Shown in pieces: positions 42,605-53,199 of a DNA stretch of 64,000 nucleotides (the stretch's first letter is position 1; each line of letters opens with the position of its first letter). Both the position numbers and the translations under genes were made by a program. Source of the stretch: Flavobacterium sp. ALD4 (GTDB lineage: Bacteria > Bacteroidota > Bacteroidia > Flavobacteriales > Flavobacteriaceae); NCBI RefSeq assembly GCF_002836475.1, contig NZ_PJBJ01000030.1:992001-1056000 (forward strand), read 5' to 3'. Below the pieces are notes generated by a model. That model did no database searches. It was given only the letters and a program-made list of their open reading frames with translations, and was not told where the DNA came from.

Positions 42605-44191
42605 ATGTACAATAATTCTTTTTTTAAGAAAATTCTATTAGTGGCGTGTGTTGTTTTTCTTTATTCATGTGATAAAGATTATAATTCAATTGGGGATGGC
42701 TTGATAGGGGACAACCACTTTGATTTTGTAAAATATACATCAAGTGTTGTCGCTTATAATCAAAAAATAGGTCCCATACAATCTAATAATCTTCCCATAA
42801 ATGCATTAGGTATTTTTGACAATCCTGCTTTTGGCACAACCACGGCAAATTTTGCAACACAATTAGTTTTAGAGTCAGCAAATCCAACTATCGGAAAGAA
42901 TCCGGTAATTGAAAGTGTTGTTTTGACAATTCCATATTTTAGTACTTTAAAATCTACTGACACTAATGGAGACGGAACGTATCAGTTAGATTCAATCTAT
43001 GGTCCTAAAGACGCTAAAATTATGCTGAGTGTTTTTGAGTCTGGTTACTTCATGAGGGATTTAGATCCTGCTGGCGGTTTTAAAGAAGCTCAAAAATATT
43101 ATACCAATCAGAATGCCGATTTTAATAACGTTAAAGTGGGGAGCCGTTTGAATAACTCCTCGAATGCAAGTCAAAATGATGCTTTTGTCTTTAGCGCTGT
43201 TGAATATAAGTCTACAACTACTAAAGACGGAGTAGATGTGGTTACTCGTGTCGCTCCGGGAATGCGTTTGGATTTGAATACTGATTATTTTAAAACTAAA
43301 ATCATCGAAGCCTCGACTTCAGGTAAGTTGGCGGGCAATGATGTTTTTAAAGAATACTTTAGAGGATTGTATTTTAAAGTAGAGAAATCAGGAAGCAGCC
43401 CTTCTAATATGGCTTCGTTAGACTTTAAAAAAGGTAAAATTACCATAAATTATAAAGAAGACACTTCTGATACGGATGCCGCAAGAGTTGAAAAGACGAT
43501 TGTACTTAACCTTACGGGGAACACGGTTAGTTTACTAGACCAAAGTAATACAAAAACTTCTTATGCTAATGCAACAACACCAGCAAACATCAATACGGCT
43601 CTTGGGGACGAAACTTTATATCTAAAAGGAGGAGAAGGTTCTCTATCGATTATAAAGCTTTTTGGTCCAGATGCTGATAATAATGGTGTTGCTGATGAGC
43701 TGGAAACGATTAGAAAGAATGGTTGGTTAATAAATGAAGCTAATTTAGTGTTTCATGTTGACGCAAGCGCAATGACAAACGGTTATGTAGCAAAGCGAAT
43801 CTACTTATATGATTTCGAGAATAATCGTCCCATTTTTGATTATGTAACTGATGCGGCCCCAGGTTCAAATACTAAAAACGGGAAGACTTCGTACGGAGGT
43901 ATTCTGACTAAAGATAATGCCGGAAATGAAGTTTATAAGCTTAGAATTACGAACCAAATTAGAGTTCTTATTCAAAATAAAGATTCTACTAATATTAGGT
44001 TGGGAGTCGTTGTTACCGAAGATATAAACACCACAACCTCTAATAAATTGAGAACGCCAACAGCTTCCTTATCGCAGGTGCCTAGGGCTTCAGTTATGAG
44101 TCCTTTAGGAGCTATTATATACGGCAGTAAATCTACCGTACCGGAAGATAAAAGATTAAAACTTGAAATTTTTTACACAAAACCTAATTAA
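42605..44191 (+). CDS. DUF4270 outer-membrane lipoprotein
   Basis: A 528-residue lipoprotein. I choose ATG 42605 (MYNNSFFKKILLVACVVFLYSC), which puts a lipobox (LYSC, Cys22) in place; a longer frame from 42533 overlaps the previous gene. The rest is a large beta-rich region with EF-hand-like TSP3 words (DTNGDGTYQLD, DADNNGVADELE), typical of DUF4270. The function is unknown. Its position between the synthase-like gene and glmS is characteristic of flavobacteria and hints at a cell-envelope sugar role. Confidence 0.9.
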   Translation: MYNNSFFKKILLVACVVFLYSCDKDYNSIGDGLIGDNHFDFVKYTSSVVAYNQKIGPIQSNNLPINALGIFDNPAFGTTTANFATQLVLESANPTIGKNPVIESVVLTIPYFSTLKSTDTNGDGTYQLDSIYGPKDAKIMLSVFESGYFMRDLDPAGGFKEAQKYYTNQNADFNNVKVGSRLNNSSNASQNDAFVFSAVEYKSTTTKDGVDVVTRVAPGMRLDLNTDYFKTKIIEASTSGKLAGNDVFKEYFRGLYFKVEKSGSSPSNMASLDFKKGKITINYKEDTSDTDAARVEKTIVLNLTGNTVSLLDQSNTKTSYANATTPANINTALGDETLYLKGGEGSLSIIKLFGPDADNNGVADELETIRKNGWLINEANLVFHVDASAMTNGYVAKRIYLYDFENNRPIFDYVTDAAPGSNTKNGKTSYGGILTKDNAGNEVYKLRITNQIRVLIQNKDSTNIRLGVVVTEDINTTTSNKLRTPTASLSQVPRASVMSPLGAIIYGSKSTVPEDKRLKLEIFYTKPN

Positions 44192-44200
44192 CTTAAAGCT

Positions 44201-46048
44201 ATGTGCGGAATTGTTGGATATATAGGTTACAGAGAAGCTTACCCTATCATTATAAAAGGATTAAAAAGACTGGAATATAGGGGGTATGATAGCGCAGGCG
44301 TTATGATACATGATGGTGAAGCCATTAAATTATGTAAAACAAAAGGAAAGGTTGTGGATCTTGAAGAGAAAGCTTCAAAGGAAATGACTACTAATGGAAC
44401 AATTGGAATTGGTCATACGCGTTGGGCGACACATGGCGTTCCTAATGATGTAAACTCACATCCACATCTATCTAATTCAGGAGATTTGGTAATAATTCAC
44501 AATGGAATTATAGAGAATTACGCTGCTTTAAAGGTAGAGTTGATTAAAAGAGGTTATGTGTTCCATTCCGATACAGATACTGAGGTACTTGTTAATCTTA
44601 TCGAAGAAGTACAAAAAAAAGAAAATATTAAATTAGGAAAGGCAGTTCAAATTGCCCTTAACCAGGTAGTTGGAGCTTATGCAATTGCTGTTTTTGATAA
44701 AAAAAATCCAAAGGAAATTATTGCAGCTCGCTTAGGCAGCCCTTTGGCAATTGGTATTGGGGAAGGAGAGTACTTTATCGCATCGGATGCTTCTCCATTT
44801 ATAGAATACACTTCAAATGCGGTCTATCTAGAAGATGGTGAGATGGCAGTCATTAGGTTGCATAAATCAATGAAAGTAAGAAAAATCAAAGACGATTCTT
44901 TGGTTGATCCTTATATTCAGCAGCTTCAAATGAATTTGGAGCAAATTGAAAAAGGAGGGTATGACCACTTCATGCTAAAAGAAATATACGAGCAACCTAG
45001 CGTAATAAAAGACACGTATAGAGGTCGGTTACACGCAAATGAAGGAATCATTCAAATGTCTGGTGTCGAGGATAATTTAGAGAAATTCTTAAATGCGGAC
45101 AGAATTATTATAGTTGCATGTGGTACATCATGGCATGCGGGATTAGTGGCTGAATATATTTTCGAGGAGTTCGCAAGAATACCTGTTGAAGTGGAATATG
45201 CTTCAGAGTTTAGATATAGAAACCCAATAATCAATAGTAATGATGTAGTAATTGCTATATCTCAATCTGGTGAAACGGCTGATACGATGGCTGCTATCAA
45301 ATTAGCAAAAGAGAACGGAGCTTTTGTTTTTGGAGTTTGTAATGTAGTAGGTTCTTCTATTTCGAGAGAAACTCATGCAGGTGCTTATACTCATGCAGGG
45401 CCAGAAATAGGTGTTGCATCGACTAAAGCCTTTACAACTCAAATTACAGTGTTAACAATGATTGCTTTGCGTTTAGCAAAAGCTAAAGGGACATTGTCTC
45501 TTTCTGATTTTCATATGTATTTGCAAGAGTTGGAGTTAATTCCCGAGAAAGTAAAAGAAGCTTTGCAAACTAACGATCGTGCGAAGGAAATTGCGGCTAC
45601 TTTTAAAGATGCGCCCAATTGTTTGTATTTAGGAAGAGGTTATAATTTTCCTGTTGCACTTGAAGGAGCTTTAAAACTTAAGGAGATATCATATATTCAT
45701 GCTGAAGGTTATCCTGCAGCCGAAATGAAACATGGGCCAATTGCTTTAATTGATGAGCAGATGCCGGTAGTGGTTATTGCTCCAAAGCAAGGTCATTATG
45801 ATAAGATTGTAAGTAATATACAGGAAATTAAGTCCAGAAGTGGAAGAATTATTGCCGTAGTAACTAAGGGAGACACTCAAGTTCGTGAATTAGCGGACTA
45901 TGTGATTGAAATTCCTGAAACTTCAGATGCATTATCTCCATTGATTACAACAATACCATTACAGCTTTTATCATACCATATAGCGGTGATGAGAGGTTGT
46001 AATGTAGATCAACCTAGAAACCTGGCAAAATCGGTAACGGTAGAGTAA
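44201..46048 (+). CDS. glmS: Glutamine-fructose-6-phosphate aminotransferase
   Basis: A 615-residue enzyme that makes glucosamine-6-phosphate, the entry to peptidoglycan and LPS sugar synthesis. The glutaminase domain starts with the N-terminal nucleophile Cys2 (MCGIVGY) and has RLEYRGYDSAG, GHTRWATHG. Two SIS domains follow (VACGTSWHAG, ISQSGETADT and YLGRGYNFPVALEGALKLKEI), ending NLAKSVTVE. It is 9 bases after DUF4270 and has a strong terminator. Confidence 0.97.
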   Translation: MCGIVGYIGYREAYPIIIKGLKRLEYRGYDSAGVMIHDGEAIKLCKTKGKVVDLEEKASKEMTTNGTIGIGHTRWATHGVPNDVNSHPHLSNSGDLVIIHNGIIENYAALKVELIKRGYVFHSDTDTEVLVNLIEEVQKKENIKLGKAVQIALNQVVGAYAIAVFDKKNPKEIIAARLGSPLAIGIGEGEYFIASDASPFIEYTSNAVYLEDGEMAVIRLHKSMKVRKIKDDSLVDPYIQQLQMNLEQIEKGGYDHFMLKEIYEQPSVIKDTYRGRLHANEGIIQMSGVEDNLEKFLNADRIIIVACGTSWHAGLVAEYIFEEFARIPVEVEYASEFRYRNPIINSNDVVIAISQSGETADTMAAIKLAKENGAFVFGVCNVVGSSISRETHAGAYTHAGPEIGVASTKAFTTQITVLTMIALRLAKAKGTLSLSDFHMYLQELELIPEKVKEALQTNDRAKEIAATFKDAPNCLYLGRGYNFPVALEGALKLKEISYIHAEGYPAAEMKHGPIALIDEQMPVVVIAPKQGHYDKIVSNIQEIKSRSGRIIAVVTKGDTQVRELADYVIEIPETSDALSPLITTIPLQLLSYHIAVMRGCNVDQPRNLAKSVTVE

Positions 46049-46072
46049 GAAATTTAATGTATTTAAACAGAA

Positions 46073-46105
46073 AAAAAGCAAGATGTGAATCTTGCTTTTT
46101 TTTTT
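46073..46105 (+). terminator. Terminator of glmS
   Basis: Stem AAAAAGCAAGA / TCTTGCTTTTT with loop TGTGAA, then a run of T's, 24 bases after the glmS stop. Confidence 0.92.
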
Positions 46106-46346
46106 GTTTAAAATAATTTTAAAACGCAATTTTTACGATAAACGCAGTTTTTTAACTAATTTTATATGTATGCATAGTATTTTGGTGTTTTAGGAGTAAA
46201 ATTTTAATTTTAATTGATGAAATAACAATATATAAAATGTTAAAATGGGATCAAAAAGATAGTAATAATGAAATTTTTTTAGCGTTTTTTTATTAATATT
46301 AAAAATAATTGTACTTTGGTAATCTAAATCTATAAAATTAAACCAA

Positions 46347-49169
46347 ATGAAAATGTATTTACTTTTTTTGTCATTGTTTTTTTGCAGCATAAGTTTTGCT
46401 CAGAATTCAATTTCTGGTACAGTTACTGATAGTGACGTTCAGCCAATTTTTGGAGCCAACATTAAAGTTGTTGGAGGCGCCGCAGGGACAGTTACTGACA
46501 TCGAAGGAAAATTCTTGCTAAACGCTTCAAGCAAATTACCGTATGTAATTGAAATCTCAAGTATTGGATTTATTTCCAAACGAGTAAATATTACGACGAA
46601 TAATCAAAAGGTAAATATCATTTTAAAAGATGAGCAAAATTTGCTTAATGAGATTGTGGTGTCAGCTTCAAGAACTCCCGAGCGAGTTTTAGAGTCCCCA
46701 GTTACCATTGAAAGAATGGGAATTGCGGATATTAAAAAGTCAGCATCTGCTACTTTTTATGATGGTTTGGAAAATATGAAAGAAGTACAAATGAATACAA
46801 GTAGTTTGTCTTTTAAGTCTATCAATACTCGTGGTTTTGCAACAGTTGCAAATACGCGTTTCATGCAGTTAGTTGATGGAATGGACAACGCTTCTCCTTT
46901 ATTAAACTTTGTCTTAGGAAACCTAATTGGAGTTTCAGAAATTGACGTTCAAAGTGTAGAGTTACTACCAGGGGCATCTTCTGCTTTATATGGGGCTAAT
47001 GCATTTAATGGTATTTTATTTATGACTAGTCAAAGCCCATTTACAAAGCAGGGGATTACTGCTTATGCAAAATTTGGACAAACAAGTCAAAAAGCTGCTG
47101 GGACAAATGACTATGTTGATTATGGGATTAGAATGGCGCATGCATTTAGTCCGAAACTTGCTGCAAAAGCTAACTTTACCTATTTGCGTGGTACTGACTG
47201 GTATGCTACAAACTATGATGACAAGACCAATGTTGGAAGAGACAGGAGTCATGTGAATTATGATGGGATAAATGTTTATGGTGATGAAGTTACTACAAAT
47301 ATTAAAGGAGTTGCTGCAGGCTTGTTGAGTGCGGGCGCTATAACTCAGTCACAATTTGCTGCTTTTAATAGTATACTACCTAACTACAATGTAAGTAGAA
47401 CGGGGTATAATGAGGTTGATCTTACGGATAATAAGGCAAGCAACACCAAGATCGATTTTTCACTTCATTACAAGCCATTTGCTAATGACGTTGAGGTTAT
47501 TTGGCAAAGTAAATTTGGGTTTGGTAATGCGGTTTATCAAGGAGCAAACAGGTATTACTTGAATAACTTTTTTATGCAGCAGCATAAGTTAGAGATAAAA
47601 GGGAAAAACTTTTTCTTAAGAGGGTACACCACTTCAGAAGATGGCGGAAACTCATATGACATGCTTTTTACGGGTATAAATATTAATAGAGTTTGGAAAG
47701 ATGATAAGACTTGGTTTGGGCAGTACGCAGCTACTTATGCTGGGGCTACTTTAAATGGGTCAACTCCAGAAAATGCTCATATTGCAGCAAGAAACGTTGC
47801 TGATACGGGTAGATTAATTCCTGGGACTCCAGGATTTCAATCGGCTTTTAATAAAGTTACTAATGAAGCAAGCGTGCTTTCTGGGTCTAAATTGGTAGAC
47901 AATTCTAGAATATACCATTCAGACGCTAATTACAATTTTCATGATCTTATAAAATTTGCAGAAATTCAAGTGGGAGGTTCTTTTAGACAATATCAGTTAA
48001 ATTCTTTTGGAAGAATATATACTGATAAAGATGGACCAATATATTACAACGAGTATGGCACATATACGCAGTTAACAAAAAAATTCATGGACGATAGATT
48101 AAAATTCACAGGATCGATACGTTATGATAAAGCACAAAATTATGATGGAAACGTTTCGCCTAGAGTATCTCTGGTATATTCTGGTGGTGAAAGCAGACGA
48201 CATAACTTTAGGGGATCATTTCAAACCGGTTTTAGAAACCCTACTACACAAGACCAGTACATCGGATTTAACGTAGGTAGTGCAATTTTATTAGGTTCTA
48301 ACCCAGATAACTTAACAAGATATAGCGAAGTATTAGCGGTTGGTACTCCTGTGGGTCAGGCATTTGCTGGTGGTCCAACGGTAACAGTCAATGGGTTGAA
48401 TGCTTATAATAACTCGTACACTGCAACTTCAGTAGGCGCATTTTCAGCAGCTGGAAATCCTGCACTATTGAGAAAAACCAACGTGGATTATGTTAAACCG
48501 GAACAAGTAAAAGCTTTTGAATTAGGGTATCGCTCGTTCATAAAAGGGTTCTCGGTAGATGTTAATGGTTATTACAATATCTATAATGACTTCATTGGGA
48601 ATCTTAATGTGGTTGCTCCTTTATATGGTACCGCTCAAGATTCTCCAAGTGGTATTCCAAGCGCTGACCCAGGATTTCAGTCTGTTCATGCTCTTGCAAA
48701 CAGTAATTTTAGAGCATTTCAATTGTACACTAATACTAAAGTGGAAATTGAGTCACTTGGTTTTGGTTTAGGTCTTTCTAGAAAAGTATATAAAGATTTC
48801 GAAGTAGGAGTTAATTATAACTATGCTGAATTTAACTTTGATCAGGCAAAAGACCCAAGTTTTGAAGCTGGTTTTAACACTCCGAAACACAGAGTGAAAG
48901 CATCATTCGGAAATGAAAAATTATTTAAGAACTTTGGTTTTAATGTGAGTGGACGATATAACACTTCTTATTTATGGCAATCTACATTCGCGGATGGGAT
49001 TATCGCTGCCGCTACTGTAATTGATGCTCAAGTCAATTATGAGCTTCCTAAATTAAAATCAACGCTTAAGCTAGGTGCTTCAAATATTGGAGGGAAGGAA
49101 TATGGACAAGTATTAGGTGCTGGATTGATCGGGCAACAGTATTTTGCCTCTTGGACAATCAACCCGTAG
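46347..49169 (+). CDS. TonB-dependent receptor with carboxypeptidase-like N-terminal domain
   Basis: A 940-residue outer-membrane transporter. Residues 1-19 are a signal peptide (ending FAQ), 22-105 a carboxypeptidase-D-regulatory-like domain (ISGTVTDSDVQPIFGANIKV), about 115-230 the plug (GFATVANTRFMQLVDGMDN, LLPGASSALYGANAFNGILFM) and the remainder a 22-strand barrel ending QYFASWTIN. There is no SusD partner; the next gene is a GDSL-type lipoprotein, so the pair may import a product released by that enzyme. A near-consensus TACTTTG (46312) lies upstream. Confidence 0.93.
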   Translation: MKMYLLFLSLFFCSISFAQNSISGTVTDSDVQPIFGANIKVVGGAAGTVTDIEGKFLLNASSKLPYVIEISSIGFISKRVNITTNNQKVNIILKDEQNLLNEIVVSASRTPERVLESPVTIERMGIADIKKSASATFYDGLENMKEVQMNTSSLSFKSINTRGFATVANTRFMQLVDGMDNASPLLNFVLGNLIGVSEIDVQSVELLPGASSALYGANAFNGILFMTSQSPFTKQGITAYAKFGQTSQKAAGTNDYVDYGIRMAHAFSPKLAAKANFTYLRGTDWYATNYDDKTNVGRDRSHVNYDGINVYGDEVTTNIKGVAAGLLSAGAITQSQFAAFNSILPNYNVSRTGYNEVDLTDNKASNTKIDFSLHYKPFANDVEVIWQSKFGFGNAVYQGANRYYLNNFFMQQHKLEIKGKNFFLRGYTTSEDGGNSYDMLFTGININRVWKDDKTWFGQYAATYAGATLNGSTPENAHIAARNVADTGRLIPGTPGFQSAFNKVTNEASVLSGSKLVDNSRIYHSDANYNFHDLIKFAEIQVGGSFRQYQLNSFGRIYTDKDGPIYYNEYGTYTQLTKKFMDDRLKFTGSIRYDKAQNYDGNVSPRVSLVYSGGESRRHNFRGSFQTGFRNPTTQDQYIGFNVGSAILLGSNPDNLTRYSEVLAVGTPVGQAFAGGPTVTVNGLNAYNNSYTATSVGAFSAAGNPALLRKTNVDYVKPEQVKAFELGYRSFIKGFSVDVNGYYNIYNDFIGNLNVVAPLYGTAQDSPSGIPSADPGFQSVHALANSNFRAFQLYTNTKVEIESLGFGLGLSRKVYKDFEVGVNYNYAEFNFDQAKDPSFEAGFNTPKHRVKASFGNEKLFKNFGFNVSGRYNTSYLWQSTFADGIIAAATVIDAQVNYELPKLKSTLKLGASNIGGKEYGQVLGAGLIGQQYFASWTINP

Positions 49170-49201
49170 TACTTATAAAACTTTTAAAAAAAAACATAAT
49201 A

Positions 49202-50674
49202 ATGATAAAAAATTTTAAATGGTTACTATTGGTTTCTTTAACCTTTGTAGCATGTAATAGTGATGATGCCGTAGTGGTAGTTTCTAACTCCTCAGACGGT
49301 TTGCCTTTAACAGCTGGGACTGCTAACTTTTCAAAATATGTTGCATTAGGAAATTCATTGACCTCTGGTTATTCCGATGGTGCCTTGTTTATCGAAGGTC
49401 AAAAAGCATCTCATACAAATATAATGGCGGACCAATTTAAAGCAGTTGGTGGCGGGGATTTTAAAATTCCATTTATGTCAGACAATATAGGTGGGTTTAA
49501 AATTAATGGGGCCGAGATTCCTGGGTATGGTCCAAGATTGGCTTCGACGGGTGGTGGAGCACCAACTCCAGTCTCAGGAGTTCCTACAACGGAGATTTTA
49601 ATTTCAATAGTTTCGGGAGGTCCTTACAATAACTGTGGTGTTCCGGGGGCGAAAAGTTTTCATTTGTTATCGCCCAGCTATGGTAGTGCTGCAGGTATTG
49701 CTCTAAAAACTGCTAATCCGTATTATGTTCGTTTTGCTCCAAATGGTACTACTTCGGTTTTGACTTATGCAATGTCTCAAGCGCCAACTTTCTTTTCACT
49801 TTGGATAGGAGCCAACGATGTTTTGGGTTATGCAATAACGGGTGGAGATGGAACAGATCCAATTACACCTTCTGCAGGTCCTGCAGGTGCAGGTTTTGAT
49901 GCTACTTATGATGCTTTGGTAAATACATTGACCTCTGGAGGGGCTAAAGGAGTTGTTGCAAATATTCCTTACGTAACTACAACTCCCTTCTTCACAACAG
50001 TTCCATATAATTCAGCTGCGGTAACGGCGGCGCAAGCCTCTGCTTTGAATAGCGCATACGCGGCCTATAACGGTGGACTAACAGCTGCTAAAAACGCATC
50101 GTTGATTACAGAGGCAGAAAGATTAGCTAGAACAATTAGTTTTACTGCTGGCGCAAATGGGTTGGTTATGAATGATGAGTATTTGACTACTGTAAATGTA
50201 CCTGCAGCTGGATTGGTGCTACCTTCTTTGAGACAAACAACTTCAGCAGATTATGTACTTTTATCATCGGGCGGGGTTAGTGCCCAAGCTTTCTTACCTC
50301 TAGGGAACGGTACCCAGTTTCCTTTAGCTGATAAGTGGGTTTTGTCTAAAAGTGAGGTTTTAGAATTGAAGACAGCGACGGACGCTTACAATACAAAAAT
50401 TAAAGCAGTTGCAACAGCTAAAGTATTGGCTTTTGTTGATATTAATGCTTTAATGACACAAGTTGCAGGTCCTGGATTTACGGCTAATGGATTTACTGTA
50501 ACTGCTGCCTTTGTTATAGGTGGTGGATTTTCAACGGATGGTGTGCATCCTTCTCCAAGGGGGTACGCAATGATTGCAAACAAATTTACTCAAGCCATTA
50601 ATACGACTTACGGTTCAAACTTAAAAGCAGTTGATTTAGGGAATTATAGAATATTGTTTCCAAAATCACTTTAA
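49202..50674 (+). CDS. SGNH/GDSL-type hydrolase lipoprotein
   Basis: A 490-residue lipoprotein. The start is ATG 49202, giving the signal peptide MIKNFKWLLLVSLTFVAC with Cys at 18; the longer frame overlaps the receptor gene. SGNH blocks are visible: ALGNSLTSGYSDG (block I, GNS in place of GDS but with the Ser kept), LWIGANDVLGYA (block III, GxND) and STDGVHPSPRGYAM (block V, catalytic Asp-His). It is probably an outer-membrane esterase or lipase. It follows the TonB receptor by 32 bases, so both are likely co-expressed. Confidence 0.9.
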   Translation: MIKNFKWLLLVSLTFVACNSDDAVVVVSNSSDGLPLTAGTANFSKYVALGNSLTSGYSDGALFIEGQKASHTNIMADQFKAVGGGDFKIPFMSDNIGGFKINGAEIPGYGPRLASTGGGAPTPVSGVPTTEILISIVSGGPYNNCGVPGAKSFHLLSPSYGSAAGIALKTANPYYVRFAPNGTTSVLTYAMSQAPTFFSLWIGANDVLGYAITGGDGTDPITPSAGPAGAGFDATYDALVNTLTSGGAKGVVANIPYVTTTPFFTTVPYNSAAVTAAQASALNSAYAAYNGGLTAAKNASLITEAERLARTISFTAGANGLVMNDEYLTTVNVPAAGLVLPSLRQTTSADYVLLSSGGVSAQAFLPLGNGTQFPLADKWVLSKSEVLELKTATDAYNTKIKAVATAKVLAFVDINALMTQVAGPGFTANGFTVTAAFVIGGGFSTDGVHPSPRGYAMIANKFTQAINTTYGSNLKAVDLGNYRILFPKSL

Positions 50675-50700
50675 TTTAAATTTGTTCGAATAAAAAATAA

Positions 50701-50737
50701 AAAACCACTCGTCGAAAGTCGAGCGGTTTTTTTGCTT
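50701..50737 (+). terminator. Terminator after the GDSL lipoprotein gene
   Basis: AAAACCACTCG and CGAGCGGTTTT pair with one A-C mismatch around loop TCGAAAGT, followed by TTT GC TTTTT. It lies 27 bases past the stop. Confidence 0.8.
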
Positions 50738-50815
50738 TTTTTAATACCTAATCGGGACAGGTTTGGGTTTTTAAAAAAGCTTTTAATTTTTTCCTGTTTT
50801 TTAGATAAAAAATTA

Positions 50816-50845
50816 TTGATTTTTTATTTTAAAAAATTATCTTTG
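50816..50845 (+). promoter_or_regulatory. atpD promoter, complete Bacteroidota consensus
   Basis: TTG at 50816-50818, a spacer of exactly 19 bases, then TATCTTTG at 50838-50845 followed by CACC. This is the full Bacteroidota sigma-ABfr consensus (TTG-N19-TAnnTTTG). The ATG follows 84 bases later, leaving a leader of about 77 bases. Confidence 0.88.
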
Positions 50846-50926
50846 CACCCTGATAAAAGTGTCTAATCGATTAGTTTCGGTTAGTTCTATTTCATAAACC
50901 TAAATAGCTATTTAATAAATACATAA

Positions 50927-52441
<1,515 letters not shown>

Positions 52442-52451
52442 AAATAGTTAT

Positions 52452-52510
52452 GAGTTATGAATTATGAGTTTTTAATAAATTCATAATTCATAACTTATAA
52501 TTCATAACTC
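52452..52510. repeat. Inverted repeat between atpD and atpC
   Basis: GAGTTATGAATTAT (52452-52465) pairs perfectly with ATAATTCATAACTC (52497-52510); a nested GAATTATGA / TCATAATTC pair lies inside. The 76-base atpD-atpC spacer is almost entirely this element. No T-run follows, so it may tune relative expression or be a dispersed repeat. Confidence 0.6.
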
Positions 52511-52517
52511 AAATATT

Positions 52518-52799
52518 ATGATTTTAGAAATAGTATCACCGGAAGCTTCATTATTCAAAGGAGAAATAACTTCGATATCCGTACCGGGTGTTGACGGAAT
52601 TTTTCAAATTTTAAATAATCACGCACCGATTGTTTCGTTGCTTCAGAAAGGGACTGTAAGTATTACAGCGCCAAGTTTAGAGTTTAGTAAAGAAGTGGCT
52701 GCTATGTTTACAAAAGTAGATGAGCAGAATTACACTTTATCTATTTCATCTGGAACTATAGAAATGAAAGACAATAAAGTAATTGTTTTAGTAGACTAG
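52518..52799 (+). CDS. atpC: ATP synthase F1 subunit epsilon, short form
   Basis: A 93-residue epsilon subunit consisting of the N-terminal beta-sandwich (MILEIVSPEASLFKGEITSISVPGVDGIFQILNNHAPIV, then SGTIEMKDNKVIVLVD). The C-terminal helical hairpin that inhibits the enzyme in proteobacteria (total about 135 residues) is absent, as in other Bacteroidota. It couples the catalytic head to the rotor. It is the last gene before a terminator. Confidence 0.95.
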   Translation: MILEIVSPEASLFKGEITSISVPGVDGIFQILNNHAPIVSLLQKGTVSITAPSLEFSKEVAAMFTKVDEQNYTLSISSGTIEMKDNKVIVLVD

Positions 52800-52818
52800 A
52801 ATAATTAGAATATATAAG

Positions 52819-52849
52819 AAAAGCCTAACAGTGATGTTAGGCTTTTTTG
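52819..52849 (+). terminator. Terminator of atpD-atpC
   Basis: Stem AAAAGCCTAACA / TGTTAGGCTTTT with loop GTGA, then T's, 20 bases after the stop. Confidence 0.93.
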
Positions 52850-52911
52850 TTTACAACAGTTAAGGATTGTATTTTAATCCGTGAATACTTCAGGAACAGT
52901 GTCTAGATAAA

Positions 52912-52953
52912 AAAACAAGTATTTTCTTGATAAACTCCCTAAAACAAGTATTT
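52912..52953. promoter_or_regulatory. 13-base direct repeats upstream of the two-component genes
   Basis: AAAACAAGTATTT occurs at 52912-52924 and again at 52941-52953, 29 bases apart (just under three helical turns). This lies about 250 bases before the kinase start in a 400-base gap (52800-53199) with no gene. A near-consensus TACTTTG stands at 53009-53015. It could be a binding site for the regulator. Confidence 0.35.
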
Positions 52954-53199
52954 AAGCGGATATTAATAACTTTCAACGATTAATTAAGTACGGTCAATTT
53001 AATTTAGCTACTTTGTAAGTTATTAAATGATAATTTTTATAAACGGATCAATTTATAGCTATAAACGAGAAATGGACTATTGAAGTCAAGCGGTTTGTTT
53101 GTAACTTCTAAAGAAATTGTGCGCAGACTATTATCTCGTGTTTTTTAAAGATTAGTGTTTCATTATTTTAAAAACATATTATTTATAAATTAAACTACG

